A stretch of 64,000 bases of DNA from Pseudoduganella plicata (GTDB lineage Bacteria; Pseudomonadota; Gammaproteobacteria; Burkholderiales; Burkholderiaceae_D): NCBI RefSeq assembly GCF_004421005.1, contig NZ_CP038026.1, forward strand, positions 4,278,001 through 4,342,000, written 5' to 3'. Of the stretch, positions 38,470 through 47,190 are shown piece by piece; the stretch's first letter is position 1; every line of letters begins with the position of its first letter. The notes beneath the pieces were generated by a model. That model worked only from the letters and a program-made list of their open reading frames with translations. It did not search any database and was not told the DNA's origin. Position numbers and translations under genes: made by a program.

Positions 38470-38897
38470 GCCCCGCCATGCCAGACTGCACCGGTCTTAC
38501 CGTCCACAATAAATCGCGCGTCCTTGAAATCAGTTTCGACGACAACCGCACGTTCAACATCCCGCTGGAACTGCTGCGCGTGTATTCGCCGTCGGCCGAA
38601 GTGCGCGGTCACGGTGCCGGCCAGGAAGTGCTGCAGGTCGGGAAAAGCGACGTGACCTTGCTCGACCTGCAACCGGTGGGCAACTACGCCGTCAAGCCGA
38701 CGTTCTCCGACGGCCACGACTCCGGCCTGTACACCTGGGAATACCTGTACGACCTGGGCGCCAACGTGGACGAGCGCTGGGCCGACTACCTGGCGCGCCT
38801 GCATGAGGCCGGCTTCGAAGGCGACAGCGGCCGCGCGCCGGGCACCGTGCTGCCGGGCGCAGCGTCCAAGCCGCACGCTTGCGGGCATCATCACTGA
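38466..38897 (+). CDS. DUF971 family protein
   Basis: A 143-residue protein with the DUF971 fold (the N-terminal domain of gamma-butyrobetaine hydroxylases, found alone in bacteria): SRVLEISFDDNRTFNIPLEL then LRVYSPSAEVRGHG, and FSDGHDSGLYTWEYLYDLG. The tail ends in His-rich CGHHH. Function is unknown; in Burkholderiales it usually lies directly before ubiE. Here a chemoreceptor gene and oxidoreductase fragments intervene. Confidence 0.88.
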   Translation: MSPAMPDCTGLTVHNKSRVLEISFDDNRTFNIPLELLRVYSPSAEVRGHGAGQEVLQVGKSDVTLLDLQPVGNYAVKPTFSDGHDSGLYTWEYLYDLGANVDERWADYLARLHEAGFEGDSGRAPGTVLPGAASKPHACGHHH

Positions 38898-38989
38898 GTA
38901 TCAATGTCGGGCCTTTGCTGATGCCGCAAAGCTGAGAGACGGCAGCGGGCCGCGGACAGAAATCCAACCCAACGGCTGACAGCCGGGGG

Positions 38990-39066
38990 CAGGGAGGAGC
39001 GATGGCATGCAGGCCATTGCCGCTGCGCAGGCAAGGGGCCTTGCTCCTTGAATTCGCTGCTACGCC
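38990..39066. repeat. Diverged copy of the GAATTC/TTGCAA-type repeat plus GGGTCTGACCCC motif
   Basis: Read on the minus strand this stretch gives GAATTC, GAGCAAGGCCCCTTGCCTGC, GCAGCGGC, then a palindrome ATGGC..TGCA..GCCAT and TCGCTCC, the same order of elements as in the tandem repeats behind hprK. It ends against a GGGTCTGACCCCAGTTCC palindrome (39071-39088), a motif that I associate with interspersed repeats of this bacterial group. The rest of the ~440-base gap to the chemoreceptor gene shows no gene. Confidence 0.4.
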
Positions 39067-39338
39067 CCGGCGGGTCTGACCCCAGTTCCTGGTCTTGGAT
39101 TATGAACAAGCCCTCGGCTCCTTGACCTTACTGCTAGATTCAACGCCTTTAGCGCGTACTCTGGCGACCCTCGCTCTATGTAGTGCCTCTTGCATCACCC
39201 CTTAGCGCGCTACCAACTATCGTCGCGCCAACGCAACGAACGGTCGTGCGGAAATGCATCGCCCCTTGTAGAGCGCTACCGGAACTCCCACAATCCTGAA
39301 TTGCCCACGCGCAATATGCGCGCACTTTCAGGATCGTC

Positions 39339-41021
39339 ATGCCAAAACTCACCGTGCGCTTCAGCCTGATGGCTGCGCTGTCCTTGTTTGCCATCATGCT
39401 GGTGATCGGCGCCGCCCTGGGCGTGTTCACCCTCAACCGCGCCAACGGCGCGCTGGCGCGCATCCACGCGATCGCCGCCGAAACCCAGGACATCAACGAT
39501 GTCTACAAGGACACGGCTCGTACCCGTTCGGCGCTGACCCGGGCCTATTCGGAAGCGAAGGAGGGGGACCAGCCCGCGTCGGCCAGCACGGCCATCGGCG
39601 CGTCGCGCAAGTCGCACGAGCGCTCGCAGCAGGCACTGGCGGCGTTTGCCGCGCTGCCGGTGCAGGACGGCACCGATGCGCAGCTGCAGCGTGAAGTGGC
39701 CGAGGCCGGCCGGGTGCTGATGGCATCGCTGGACGACGCTACCGACGCGCTGCGCAAGGACGACACTGCCGCCTATTCGACGATCAATGCCAGGCAGGTC
39801 ACGCCGCAGGGCGCGGCGTTCTCCGCGCTGCTGGAAAAATTCCAGCAGCAGAACACGGCCCTCAGCCGCGAGCTGCTCGAGCAGCATCACACCCAGTACA
39901 TCACCGTGCTGTGGCTCGTCGCCCTCGGCATCACGGCCGCCCTCGGTCTTGTCGTTGCCATGCACTTCTTCCTGCGCAGCCTGGTCATCGCGCCGCTGGG
40001 CCGCGCGGTCGAGCTGCTGGACCAGGTAGCGCACGGCGACCTGACGGCACAGGTGCCGGCGCATGCGGACAACGAAATCGGCCGCCTGATGGGCGGCATT
40101 GCGACGATGCAGCAAAGCCTGGTGGACATGGTAGCCAACGTGCGCACCGGCGCACAGACCATCGACACGGCCGCCGGCGAAGTCTCCAGCGGCAACCTGG
40201 ACCTGTCGGCACGCACGGAAAGCCAGGCCGGCGCGCTGCAGGAAACGGCGGCCACGATGGAAGAGCTGACCAGCACCGTCACGCAGACGACCGGCAACAC
40301 GCAGCAGGCGCGCGAGCTGGTGCAGGCCGCCTCCGACACGGCGGCGGCGGGTGGCGCCGTGATGGGCCGGATGGCCGGCACGATGGCCGCCATCGATGCT
40401 TCGTCGCGCAAGGTGGTCGACATCATCGCCGTCATCGACGGCATCGCCTTCCAGACCAATATTCTTGCGCTGAACGCCGCGGTGGAAGCGGCGCGCGCGG
40501 GTGAGCAGGGGCGCGGCTTCGCCGTGGTGGCATCGGAAGTGCGCACGCTGGCACAGCGCAGCGCGTCGGCAGCCAGGGAAATCAAGGCGCTGATCGACGA
40601 CTCCGTCGCCAGCGTCAGCTCCGGCACGCAGCTGGCCGCGCAGGCGGCGCAGGCAATGACGGAAATGGTTACGCGCGTCGGGCACGTGACGAACATCGTC
40701 GTCGATATCGCCGAAGCGAGCCGCGAACAAAGCCACGGCATTGCGCAAGTCAATCAGGCCATCGCGCAGATGGACGAAGTCACGCAGCGCAACGCGGCGC
40801 TGGTGGAAGAGGCGGCCGCATCGACGCAGGCCATGAAGGAAGAAGCGGACAATCTGGTACGCGCCGTCAGCGTGTTCCGGCTGCCGCCGCAGGCGGCGGT
40901 GAGCAGAGCGCCCGTCGTCGCACCGGTACGCAAGAGCGTGCCGGCCAAGGCCGCGTCAGTGAAGCCGGCGGCCCGCAAGGTGGCCGCCACGGCGGCGGCC
41001 GACGACTGGGAAGAGTTCTGA
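39339..41021 (+). CDS. Methyl-accepting chemotaxis protein with CheR-tether pentapeptide
   Basis: A 560-residue transmembrane chemoreceptor. TM1 is about residues 8-30, a four-helix-type periplasmic domain covers ~35-185, TM2 ~188-210, HAMP ~212-264, and the rest is the coiled-coil signalling hairpin. The tip is [20 protein letters not shown] followed by [12 protein letters not shown]. The linker after the hairpin is Pro/Ala/Lys-rich and ends in DWEEF, matching the xWxxF pentapeptide that docks CheR and CheB on high-abundance receptors. The ligand is unknown. AGGA precedes the ATG. No other che genes are nearby; the gene interrupts the usual DUF971-ubiE adjacency, suggesting insertion. Confidence 0.92.
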   Translation: MPKLTVRFSLMAALSLFAIMLVIGAALGVFTLNRANGALARIHAIAAETQDINDVYKDTARTRSALTRAYSEAKEGDQPASASTAIGASRKSHERSQQALAAFAALPVQDGTDAQLQREVAEAGRVLMASLDDATDALRKDDTAAYSTINARQVTPQGAAFSALLEKFQQQNTALSRELLEQHHTQYITVLWLVALGITAALGLVVAMHFFLRSLVIAPLGRAVELLDQVAHGDLTAQVPAHADNEIGRLMGGIATMQQSLVDMVANVRTGAQTIDTAAGEVSSGNLDLSARTESQAGALQETAATMEELTSTVTQTTGNTQQARELVQAASDTAAAGGAVMGRMAGTMAAIDASSRKVVDIIAVIDGIAFQTNILALNAAVEAARAGEQGRGFAVVASEVRTLAQRSASAAREIKALIDDSVASVSSGTQLAAQAAQAMTEMVTRVGHVTNIVVDIAEASREQSHGIAQVNQAIAQMDEVTQRNAALVEEAAASTQAMKEEADNLVRAVSVFRLPPQAAVSRAPVVAPVRKSVPAKAASVKPAARKVAATAAADDWEEF

Positions 41022-41024
41022 CGC

Positions 41025-41150
41025 TCAGCGCGGCCACGTCCACGTTTGCCCGGCAATCGTGACGGGCCGCGGAGTCAGCTCTTCCTTGAAAAACAGGTCG
41101 GCCACGTCGTTGGCCGCGATGTGCGGGGTAGCCGGCGCCACGCCCGCGTG
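41025..41150 (-). other. Possible 3' end of an unidentified gene
   Basis: On the minus strand an open frame ending at 41025 reads TPHIAANDVADLFFKEELTP and RPVTIAGQTWTWPR before its stop, which looks like real protein sequence rather than a shadow, but upstream of about 41150 it becomes low-quality. No start is recognisable and I cannot name the family. It is probably another leftover at this rearranged site. Confidence 0.3.
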
Positions 41151-41200
41151 GCGCGGCCCAGCCAGGTCGCGATCACAGGTGGCCGATCGATGCGGCAGTA

Positions 41201-41362
41201 ATGCAAGAGAGCGCAGCGGCGGACGGCTTGAACCCGATGCCGCCAACGTTACCGGGCGGCCTGGACGACCTGCTCGAGCTCGTGGTCCCGGAACTGCAAC
41301 GGCGCGGCCTGTTGCGCAAGGCTTACGACAGCAGCACGCTGCGCGGCCACCTGAAGCTGTAA
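41201..41362 (+). pseudogene. C-terminal remnant of an LLM-class flavin-dependent monooxygenase
   Basis: A 53-residue frame reads ADGLNPMPPTLPGGLDDLLE, LVVPELQRRGLLRKAY, then TLRGHLKL and stops at 41362. This is the standard C-terminus of NtaA/SnaA/DszA-type LLM flavin monooxygenases (usually ~440 residues). Everything upstream of the last ~50 residues is missing, so this is a leftover of a deleted gene. It lies between the chemoreceptor and a small minus-strand gene. Confidence 0.7.
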
Positions 41363-41377
41363 GACCCGGCGTTTTAT

Positions 41378-41626
41378 TTAGTTTGCGGCGGAACGGTTGT
41401 TCAGCATGTATTCTTCGTAACGGCGCTGCTCGCGTTCCCAGATGTAGCGGAAGGCGGCGCGGGCTGCCGGTGGCAGGGTGCGGATGGCTTCGGCGTTGAA
41501 CGGCATCGGGGCCGGCACCTTGTCCGCGCGGCGGGCCTGCGCGTCCGTGGCGTCGATCATCTGGCGCGTTGCTTCATCGATCTCAGGGAAAAAGATATCC
41601 TTGGGAAGTTGATGTTGAACCTGCAT
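41378..41626 (-). CDS. Small hypothetical protein
   Basis: An 82-residue protein starting at ATG 41626, chosen for a near-perfect GGAGGA site five bases upstream. It reads MQVQHQLPKDIFFPEIDEAT, RQMIDATDAQARRADK, then PPAARAAFRYIWEREQRRYE and ends NNRSAAN. Mostly helical and charged, no signal peptide or membrane segment, no family recognised. The strong ribosome-binding site and reasonable composition support a real gene. It stands alone between the LLM remnant and ubiE, facing away from ubiE. Confidence 0.6.
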   Translation of the reverse strand: MQVQHQLPKDIFFPEIDEATRQMIDATDAQARRADKVPAPMPFNAEAIRTLPPAARAAFRYIWEREQRRYEEYMLNNRSAAN

Positions 41627-41789
41627 GGTGTTCCTCCGTTGGTGACTTGGCCGTTGGGCCCGATTGATCACTTAACGCAGCGTTGAGCAGACCGGTTGAC
41701 ACGTTTGTCGGAAAATGCTGCAGATTGCAAATAAGTCAAGCAATATTTCAAGTATTGGCAACATGGCGAGGAAGTGTGGACAGCGCTTG

Positions 41790-41795
41790 TATAAT
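41790..41795 (+). promoter_or_regulatory. -10 box for ubiE
   Basis: TATAAT preceded directly by TTG lies 28 bases before the ubiE ATG. No convincing -35 is present at 16-18 bases. Likely start of the ubiE transcript near 41802. Confidence 0.45.
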
Positions 41796-41822
41796 GCTGT
41801 CAGATCAACAGGCCCCCATACC

Positions 41823-42557
41823 ATGACCAACACCACCCATTTCGGCTACAAGACCGTTGCCGAAGACGAGAAAGTAAAGGAAGTCGCCAAGGTCTTCCAC
41901 TCTGTCGCCGCCAAGTACGACGTAATGAACGACCTGATGTCCGCTGGCCTGCACCGCCTGTGGAAGACCTTCACCATCGCCAACGCGGGCGTGCGGCCGG
42001 GCTTCAAGGTACTGGACATCGCCGGCGGTACGGGCGACCTGGCCAAGGCGTTTGCCCGGCAGGCGGGGCCGGCCGGCGAGGTATGGCTGACCGATATCAA
42101 CGAGTCAATGCTGCGCGTTGGCCGCGACCGCCTCTTGAACCGCGGCCTGGTCACCCCAACATTGTTGTGCGACGCCGAAAAACTGCCGTTCCCGGACAAT
42201 TATTTCGACCGTGTCAGTGTTGCCTTCGGCCTGCGCAATATGACGCACAAGGATGTGGCGTTGTCGGAGATGCGCCGCGTGCTGAAGCCGGGCGGCAAAC
42301 TGCTGGTGCTGGAGTTTTCCAAGGTACCGGAACCCCTGCAAAAGCCGTACGATCTGTATTCGTTCTCGGTGCTGCCTTGGCTGGGCCAGAAGATTGCCGG
42401 CGATGCGGAAAGCTACCGTTACCTGGCTGAATCGATCCGGATGCATCCGGACCAGGAAACGCTGAAGACAATGATGCAGGCCGCAGGCCTGGAACGGGTA
42501 CAGTATTACAATCTGACGGCAGGTGTGGCCGCTTTACACACTGGTATCAAGCTATAA
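41823..42557 (+). CDS. ubiE: Ubiquinone/menaquinone biosynthesis C-methyltransferase UbiE
   Basis: A 244-residue class I SAM methyltransferase that C-methylates demethoxy-ubiquinol precursors. Motif I is [14 protein letters not shown]; the UbiE signatures [18 protein letters not shown] and [14 protein letters not shown], then [14 protein letters not shown], are all present. The ATG at 41823 fits the family start; the longer frame to 41715 spans the promoter. It opens the ubiquinone block: ubiE, a Tim44-like gene, ubiJ and ubiB. Confidence 0.96.
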   Translation: MTNTTHFGYKTVAEDEKVKEVAKVFHSVAAKYDVMNDLMSAGLHRLWKTFTIANAGVRPGFKVLDIAGGTGDLAKAFARQAGPAGEVWLTDINESMLRVGRDRLLNRGLVTPTLLCDAEKLPFPDNYFDRVSVAFGLRNMTHKDVALSEMRRVLKPGGKLLVLEFSKVPEPLQKPYDLYSFSVLPWLGQKIAGDAESYRYLAESIRMHPDQETLKTMMQAAGLERVQYYNLTAGVAALHTGIKL

Positions 42558-42598
42558 CGCATTAAGCTGTCAGTTATAGCCATTACGTAGGAACTGCC

Positions 42599-43576
42599 AT
42601 GAAACTGAAAAAATTCCTGATCGGCGCGACCATCGCGCTGTCGGCCATGTCGATGATGGCCGAACTGGCTGCCCGTCCGATGGGCGGCGGCCGTTCCATC
42701 GGACGCCAGTCGCAAAGCGTCAAGCAGATGGCACCGCGTCCCGCACCGGCGGCAACGCCGCAGCAGGGCGTCAACCGTCCGGCCGCTGCGCCGGCGCCGC
42801 GGCCGGGTGTCACGCCACCGCGTCCGAGCATGTGGAAGGGTCTGCTGGGCGGTGCATTGCTTGGCCTGGGTCTGGGCGCGCTGCTGTCGCACTTCGGCCT
42901 GGGTGGGGCAATGGCAAGCATGATCGGCACGATCCTGACCTTCGCACTGATCGCCGGCGCCATCTTCCTGATCTGGCGCTTGATCCGCAGCCGCTCGCAG
43001 GGCCCGCGCCCGGCCGTGGCTGGCTATAACAGTACCGGTTTTACCGGTGACGGCTTCGGCGGCAGCAAGCAGTTCGACACGCCGGCAACGCGTGGTGTTG
43101 CCACGCCGGAAATTGGCTCCGGCCTGCAACCGTCGGCCTACCAGCCTGCGGCATCCGGCCTGGACCTGAACAAGCCGGCCCCGGCGCACACCCCCTGGGG
43201 CGTGCCGGCCGACTTCGACAAGGAAAGCTTCCTGCGTCACGCCAAGGGTAATTTCATCCGCCTGCAGGCCGCCTGGGACAAGAGCGACGTCAACGACATC
43301 CGCGAGTTCACCACGCCAGAGGTCTTTGCCGAGTTGAAGCTGCAGATTACCGAGCGCGGCGGCAAGGCGGACTACACGGACGTGGTGCACATCGACGCCG
43401 AGCTGCTGGGCATCGAGAACAATGGCACGGATTACCTGGCAAGCGTGGAATTCCGTGGCCAGATCAAGCCGGCACCGGATGCGCTGGCCGAGCCGTTCCA
43501 CGAAGTGTGGAACCTGGTCAAGCCGGTCAACGGCAACGCTGGCTGGCTGTTGGGCGGTATCCAGCAGGTCGCCTGA
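42599..43576 (+). CDS. Tim44-like domain membrane protein
   Basis: A 325-residue exported protein. Residues 1-~25 form a signal/anchor (KKFLIGATIALSAMSMMAEL), 26-75 a Pro/Ala-rich linker, ~78-125 two Gly-rich hydrophobic segments, and ~200-325 a Tim44-like (NTF2-fold) domain with FLRHAKGNFIRLQAAWDKSD and FHEVWNLVKPVNG. In mitochondria Tim44 docks Hsp70 at the import pore; in bacteria the role is unknown. Its conserved place between ubiE and ubiJ in Burkholderiales suggests a link to membrane or quinone biology (inference). AGGA precedes the ATG. Confidence 0.87.
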   Translation: MKLKKFLIGATIALSAMSMMAELAARPMGGGRSIGRQSQSVKQMAPRPAPAATPQQGVNRPAAAPAPRPGVTPPRPSMWKGLLGGALLGLGLGALLSHFGLGGAMASMIGTILTFALIAGAIFLIWRLIRSRSQGPRPAVAGYNSTGFTGDGFGGSKQFDTPATRGVATPEIGSGLQPSAYQPAASGLDLNKPAPAHTPWGVPADFDKESFLRHAKGNFIRLQAAWDKSDVNDIREFTTPEVFAELKLQITERGGKADYTDVVHIDAELLGIENNGTDYLASVEFRGQIKPAPDALAEPFHEVWNLVKPVNGNAGWLLGGIQQVA

Positions 43577-43641
43577 ACAGGGCACGGCTGACTGAAGCGT
43601 CATCGTGCAGGGGATTGTGCAGCGTTAATCTCCTGCAAACT

Positions 43642-43649
43642 GGTAAGAT
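43642..43649 (+). promoter_or_regulatory. Extended -10 element upstream of ubiJ
   Basis: The sequence TGGTAAGAT (TG at 43641-43642, hexamer 43644-43649) is an extended -10 without an obvious -35. A start near 43656 would fall inside the left arm of the following terminator, so such transcripts could not fold the full hairpin. Confidence 0.35.
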
Positions 43650-43650
43650 C

Positions 43651-43688
43651 AAAACCGCCCGGGATATTCCAGGGCGGTTTTGTTTTTT
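43651..43688 (+). terminator. Strong intrinsic terminator just before ubiJ
   Basis: AAAACCGCCC (43651-43660) and GGGCGGTTTT (43672-43681) form a perfect 10-bp stem with an 11-base loop, followed by G and six T. It is a textbook Rho-independent terminator for the Tim44-like gene, yet its T run ends only about 12 bases before the ubiJ ATG. Confidence 0.85.
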
Positions 43689-43700
43689 GGGCCCGAAATC

Positions 43701-44360
43701 ATGTTCCCCTTCTTTCCCTTTAATGGTGCGTTGCCGACATTGTCGATGCCGGCCGCAGCGACGATCAACCATCTGCTGGCGCAGGAGGGCTGGGCGCGCG
43801 CCGAGCTGAAACAGTTTGCCGGCAAGGTCGCGCGCATCGACGCGTCGCCCGTCGAGCTGCGCCTGATGGTCACGCCCGACGGCATGGTGCAGGCGGCCTC
43901 AAGCGATATTGTTCCCGCTGTGACGATCCGGCTGAAGCTGTCCGACCTGCCGCTGATCGCGCAGAACCGCGAGCGCGCGTTTTCCTACGTGCAGATCGAA
44001 GGTGACGCCGAGTTCGCCAATGCGATTTCGCGGCTGTCGCAGTCGTTGCGCTGGGAAGCCGAGCACGACCTGGAGAAAGTCGTCGGGCCGATCGCCGCAG
44101 TGCGCCTCGTCAGCGGCGCGAAAGCCGCTGTCGCATCGTTACAGACGGGGCAGCGCAAGCTGTCCGAAAACGTCGCCGAATATTTTCTGGAAGAACAGCC
44201 GCTGCTGGTGAGGCCGGCCGTGACAGAGGAATTCGCCGCCGGTGTCACGCGCCTGCGCGACGATGTCGAACGTGCCCTGAAACGCCTGGAAAAACTGGAA
44301 CAGCAACACGCCAAACGCCACGCCCACACGGCGGCCTCCCCCAACACGGAAACTCGATGA
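43701..44360 (+). CDS. ubiJ: Ubiquinone biosynthesis accessory factor UbiJ (SCP2 domain)
   Basis: A 219-residue protein with an SCP2-like lipid-binding domain (about 15-115) and a long C-terminal helical tail (about 150-219, [20 protein letters not shown] then a KRLEKLEQQ coiled coil), the organisation of UbiJ, which assembles the soluble Ubi complex. The ATG at 43701 fits; an upstream TTG lies inside the terminator. No strong ribosome-binding site is visible. It overlaps ubiB by four bases. Confidence 0.9.
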   Translation: MFPFFPFNGALPTLSMPAAATINHLLAQEGWARAELKQFAGKVARIDASPVELRLMVTPDGMVQAASSDIVPAVTIRLKLSDLPLIAQNRERAFSYVQIEGDAEFANAISRLSQSLRWEAEHDLEKVVGPIAAVRLVSGAKAAVASLQTGQRKLSENVAEYFLEEQPLLVRPAVTEEFAAGVTRLRDDVERALKRLEKLEQQHAKRHAHTAASPNTETR

Positions 44361-45925
44361 TCCTGAAATTTCTCCGCCTGCTCAAGATTCTGCGCGTCCT
44401 CGTCAAATACGGTCTCGACGAAATTGCGATTTCCGGCTTCGACAAGCCGGGCATCAACCGGGTCATCGATACGGCCTTTTTCTGGCGCAATCTGAGCAGC
44501 CCGCGCGCCATCCGCCTGCGCCTGGCACTGGAAGAGCTCGGTCCAATTTTCGTCAAGCTGGGCCAGGTGCTGTCCACCCGCGCCGACCTGATTCCGGCCG
44601 ATATCGTGCTGGAGCTGTCGAAGCTGCAGGACCGCGTGCCGCCGTTCGATTCGGACCTGGCCATTGCGCAGATCGAGCGCTCGCTGGGCGCCCATCCGGA
44701 CCAGCTGTTTGCCCGCTTCGAGCGCATCCCCGTCGCTTCCGCGTCGATCGCCCAGGTGCACTTCGCCATGCTGCCCGACGGAACGCAGGTGGCCGTGAAG
44801 GTGCTGCGTCCCGGCATGAAGAAGCTGATCGACGAAGACGTGGCGCTGATGAACCTGGCGGCGGACTGGATCAACCGCCTGTGGCGCGACAGCAAACGCC
44901 TCAAGATGAAGGAGGTGGTCGCCGAGTTCGACAAATACCTGCACGACGAGCTGGACCTGATGCGCGAAGCGGCCAACGCGGCGCAACTGCGGCGCAATTT
45001 CGCCGATTCGAACCTGCTGATGGTGCCGGAGATGTACTGGGACTATTGCTCCAGTAACGTCATCACGATGGAGCGCATGCACGGCATTCCCGTATCGCAG
45101 ATCGACCGGCTGGTGGAGGCGGGCGTCGACCTGAAGAAGCTGGGCAGCGACGGCGTGGAGATTTTCTTCACGCAGGTGTTTCGCGACGGCTTCTTCCACG
45201 CCGATATGCACCCGGGTAACATTCTCGTCTCGATCGATCCGGCCACATTCGGCCGCTATATCGCGCTGGACTTCGGCATCGTCGGGACCTTGAACGATTA
45301 CGACAAGGACTACCTGTCGCAGAACTTCCTGGCGTTCTTCCGCCGCGACTACAAGCGCGTGGCTGAAGCGCACATCGAGTCGGGCTGGGCGCCGAAGAAC
45401 ACCCGCGTCGATGAACTGGAAGCGGCCGTGCGCGCCTGCTGCGAGCCGATCTTCGACCGTCCGCTGAAGGACATCTCGTTTGGCCAGATCCTGTTGCGCC
45501 TGTTCCAGACGTCGCGCCGCTTCAACGTCGAAGTGCAGCCGCAGCTGGTGCTGCTGCAGAAAACGCTGCTCAATATCGAGGGCATGGGCCGGCAGCTCGA
45601 TCCGGAGCTGGATCTGTGGAAGACCGCCAAGCCGCACCTCGAGCGCTGGGTGTCGGAACAGGTCGGCTGGCGCGGGCTGATCGAGCGGCTGAAGGCCGAA
45701 GCGCCGCGCTACTCGCACATCCTGCCGACGCTGCCGCGACTGACGCAGCAGGCGCTGATCGCCCTGAGCGACCGAGACCCGCACATGGGTGACGTGCTGC
45801 GCCAGCTGGCCGAAGAGCAGCGCCGCACCAACCGTCTGTTGACGTTCTTTGTGTATTTTGTCGGGACCTTTGTCGTCGGCGCCGTGGGCTTCCAGGCCTG
45901 GATGCGCTGGCATGGAGCGATGTGA
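44357..45925 (+). CDS. ubiB: Ubiquinone biosynthesis regulatory kinase-like ATPase UbiB
   Basis: A 522-residue UbiB/ADCK/ABC1 protein. The family KxGQ motif is in [16 protein letters not shown], the A-rich nucleotide loop region [15 protein letters not shown] replaces the P-loop of ordinary kinases, and the catalytic segments [14 protein letters not shown] and LDFGIVG are present. Two C-terminal membrane helices end the protein ([19 protein letters not shown]). UbiB-type ATPases help extract or present lipid intermediates for coenzyme Q synthesis. Its TGA overlaps the next ATG by one base. Confidence 0.95.
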   Translation: MILKFLRLLKILRVLVKYGLDEIAISGFDKPGINRVIDTAFFWRNLSSPRAIRLRLALEELGPIFVKLGQVLSTRADLIPADIVLELSKLQDRVPPFDSDLAIAQIERSLGAHPDQLFARFERIPVASASIAQVHFAMLPDGTQVAVKVLRPGMKKLIDEDVALMNLAADWINRLWRDSKRLKMKEVVAEFDKYLHDELDLMREAANAAQLRRNFADSNLLMVPEMYWDYCSSNVITMERMHGIPVSQIDRLVEAGVDLKKLGSDGVEIFFTQVFRDGFFHADMHPGNILVSIDPATFGRYIALDFGIVGTLNDYDKDYLSQNFLAFFRRDYKRVAEAHIESGWAPKNTRVDELEAAVRACCEPIFDRPLKDISFGQILLRLFQTSRRFNVEVQPQLVLLQKTLLNIEGMGRQLDPELDLWKTAKPHLERWVSEQVGWRGLIERLKAEAPRYSHILPTLPRLTQQALIALSDRDPHMGDVLRQLAEEQRRTNRLLTFFVYFVGTFVVGAVGFQAWMRWHGAM

Positions 45926-46557
45926 TGGCTGAACCTACCAACCCAACTTTCGACACCCGCGATCCCCAGCAAGCCGCGTTCTGGGACGAGCGGTTTACCC
46001 AGCGCTTCATGCCGTGGGATAAGGGCGGCGTCCCCGAACGGCTGCGCCAGCTCGTGGCCGGTCACGACGCCGCCGCCGATGCGACCGTCACGGCGCCCGT
46101 CGCGCTGATCCCCGGTTGCGGCTCCGCGTATGAACTGGACCTGATGTGCGAGGCGGGTTGGGATGCGACGGCGATCGATTTTTCGCCAGCCGCCGTGGAG
46201 CGGGCCCGCAATGTCGTCAAGCGCTGGCCGGAACGCATCGTCCAGGCCGACTTCTTCACATGGCAGCCGGAGCGCCCGCTCGACATCATCTACGAGCGCG
46301 CCTTCCTGTGCGCGCTGCCGGCCGACATGTGGCCCCGCGTGGCCGAACGCTACGCGGAGCTGCTGCCCCGCGGCGGCCTGCTGGCCGGCTACTTCTTCCT
46401 GGGCACGACCCCGAAAGGCCCGCCATTCGGCATCGAGCGCAGCCAGCTGGAGGCACTGCTGGCCCCGCACTTCACGCTGGAAGCGGACGAAGCGGTGAAA
46501 GACTCGCTGCCCGTTTTCCAGGGGGCCGAGCGCTGGCAGGAGTGGCGCCGCCGCTGA
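45925..46557 (+). CDS. TPMT-family SAM-dependent methyltransferase
   Basis: A 210-residue protein of the thiopurine S-methyltransferase fold. AFWDERFTQRFMPWDKGGVP is the TPMT N-terminal signature, ALIPGCGSAYELDLMCEAGW motif I, and YERAFLCALPADMWPRVAER the later motif. Family members methylate small thiols, selenium or tellurium compounds; the substrate here is unknown. Translation is coupled to ubiB by a one-base overlap. The last ~70 bases of the gene are found again, diverged, at 46636-46709, each followed by a long hairpin. Confidence 0.9.
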   Translation: MAEPTNPTFDTRDPQQAAFWDERFTQRFMPWDKGGVPERLRQLVAGHDAAADATVTAPVALIPGCGSAYELDLMCEAGWDATAIDFSPAAVERARNVVKRWPERIVQADFFTWQPERPLDIIYERAFLCALPADMWPRVAERYAELLPRGGLLAGYFFLGTTPKGPPFGIERSQLEALLAPHFTLEADEAVKDSLPVFQGAERWQEWRRR

Positions 46558-46577
46558 GACACTGAAAGTCAAAGCCG

Positions 46578-46630
46578 AAACCGGTGACAGGCTCCGGTTT
46601 TCCGAGAAAATCGGAGCCTGTCACCGGTTT
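46578..46630. repeat. CCGGTGACAGGCTCC hairpin, copy behind the TPMT-type gene
   Basis: Perfect 19-base arms AAACCGGTGACAGGCTCCG (46578-46596) and its complement (46612-46630) flank a short A/T-rich loop; T residues follow. It is 20 bases past the stop and can serve as a terminator. Confidence 0.8.
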
Positions 46631-46635
46631 TTGAA

Positions 46636-46709
46636 GCGGGCGAAGCAAGGAACGAGTCGCTGCCCGTCTGCCAGGGCGCCGAACGCTGGGACGAGTGGCG
46701 CCGCCGCCG
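46636..46709 (+). pseudogene. Diverged duplicate of the TPMT gene 3' tail
   Basis: The translation AGEARNESLPVCQGAERWDE then WRRRR matches the end of the preceding methyltransferase (ADEAVKDSLPVFQGAERWQE then WRRR). By eye about 60 of 73 bases agree. Tail-to-tail distance (~153) equals hairpin-to-hairpin distance (~154), so tail and hairpin were duplicated together as one unit. No stop follows in frame at the homologous position. Confidence 0.8.
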
Positions 46710-46731
46710 GAACCGGGGAACGGAAAACCGG

Positions 46732-46788
46732 AAAACCGGTGACAGGCTCCGGTTTTTTGCGGGGAAACCGGAGCCTGTCACCGGTTTT
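46732..46788. repeat. CCGGTGACAGGCTCC hairpin, second tandem copy
   Basis: Arms at 46732-46756 and 46765-46788 are complementary over 24 bases with a loop of about eight bases. It follows the duplicated gene tail in the same register as the first copy follows the real tail. Confidence 0.85.
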
Positions 46789-46836
46789 CACGAATTGGCT
46801 CACGCCGCCATCTGTCTTGCTCCCGTCAAAAAGCTT

Positions 46837-46842
46837 TATAAT
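46837..46842 (+). promoter_or_regulatory. -10 box for the FmdB-like/DUF502/aspS genes
   Basis: TATAAT lies 34 bases upstream of the FmdB-like ATG, directly behind the tandem hairpins. The -35 side is weak (TCTTGC at 16 bases). Confidence 0.4.
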
Positions 46843-46875
46843 TCAGGGTTTTTGACGATTTTTGCGGAGTAACCG

Positions 46876-47178
46876 ATGCCTATCTACGCCTACCGCTGCG
46901 AGGAATGTGGCTTTGCCAAGGACGTGCTGCAGAAGATTTCCGATCCGCAGCTGACCGAGTGCCCATCCTGCGGCAAGTCCACGTTCAAGAAGCAATTGAC
47001 GGCTGCCGGCTTCCAGCTAAAAGGGACCGGCTGGTATGTCACCGATTTTCGCGGCGGCAATGCGCCAGCCACCGGCGTGGCCGCCAAGACGGACGCCCCG
47101 GCCGCAAGCTCGGGTGAATCCAAGGCTGCCACGCCTGCACCCGCGACGACGACGCCTTCCGGCGGCGATACGAAGTAA
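46876..47178 (+). CDS. FmdB-family zinc ribbon protein
   Basis: A 100-residue protein with an N-terminal zinc ribbon (MPIYAYRCEECG, CPSCGK; four Cys in two CxxC pairs) and the family continuation FKKQLTAAGFQLKGTGWYVT DF. The C-terminal ~45 residues are Ala/Thr/Ser-rich and likely disordered. FmdB proteins are putative regulators of unknown target. GGAGTAACCG precedes the ATG. It is followed by a DUF502 gene and aspS, the common order in Burkholderiales. Confidence 0.9.
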   Translation: MPIYAYRCEECGFAKDVLQKISDPQLTECPSCGKSTFKKQLTAAGFQLKGTGWYVTDFRGGNAPATGVAAKTDAPAASSGESKAATPAPATTTPSGGDTK

Positions 47179-47190
47179 CCTTTTCACTCG

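Noticed and set aside
46621-46803. Small ORFs across the hairpin repeats, such as those translating to KTGDRLRF and GACHRF
   Set aside because: They are translations of the inverted repeat on either strand and recur wherever the element occurs; no independent evidence for a gene.
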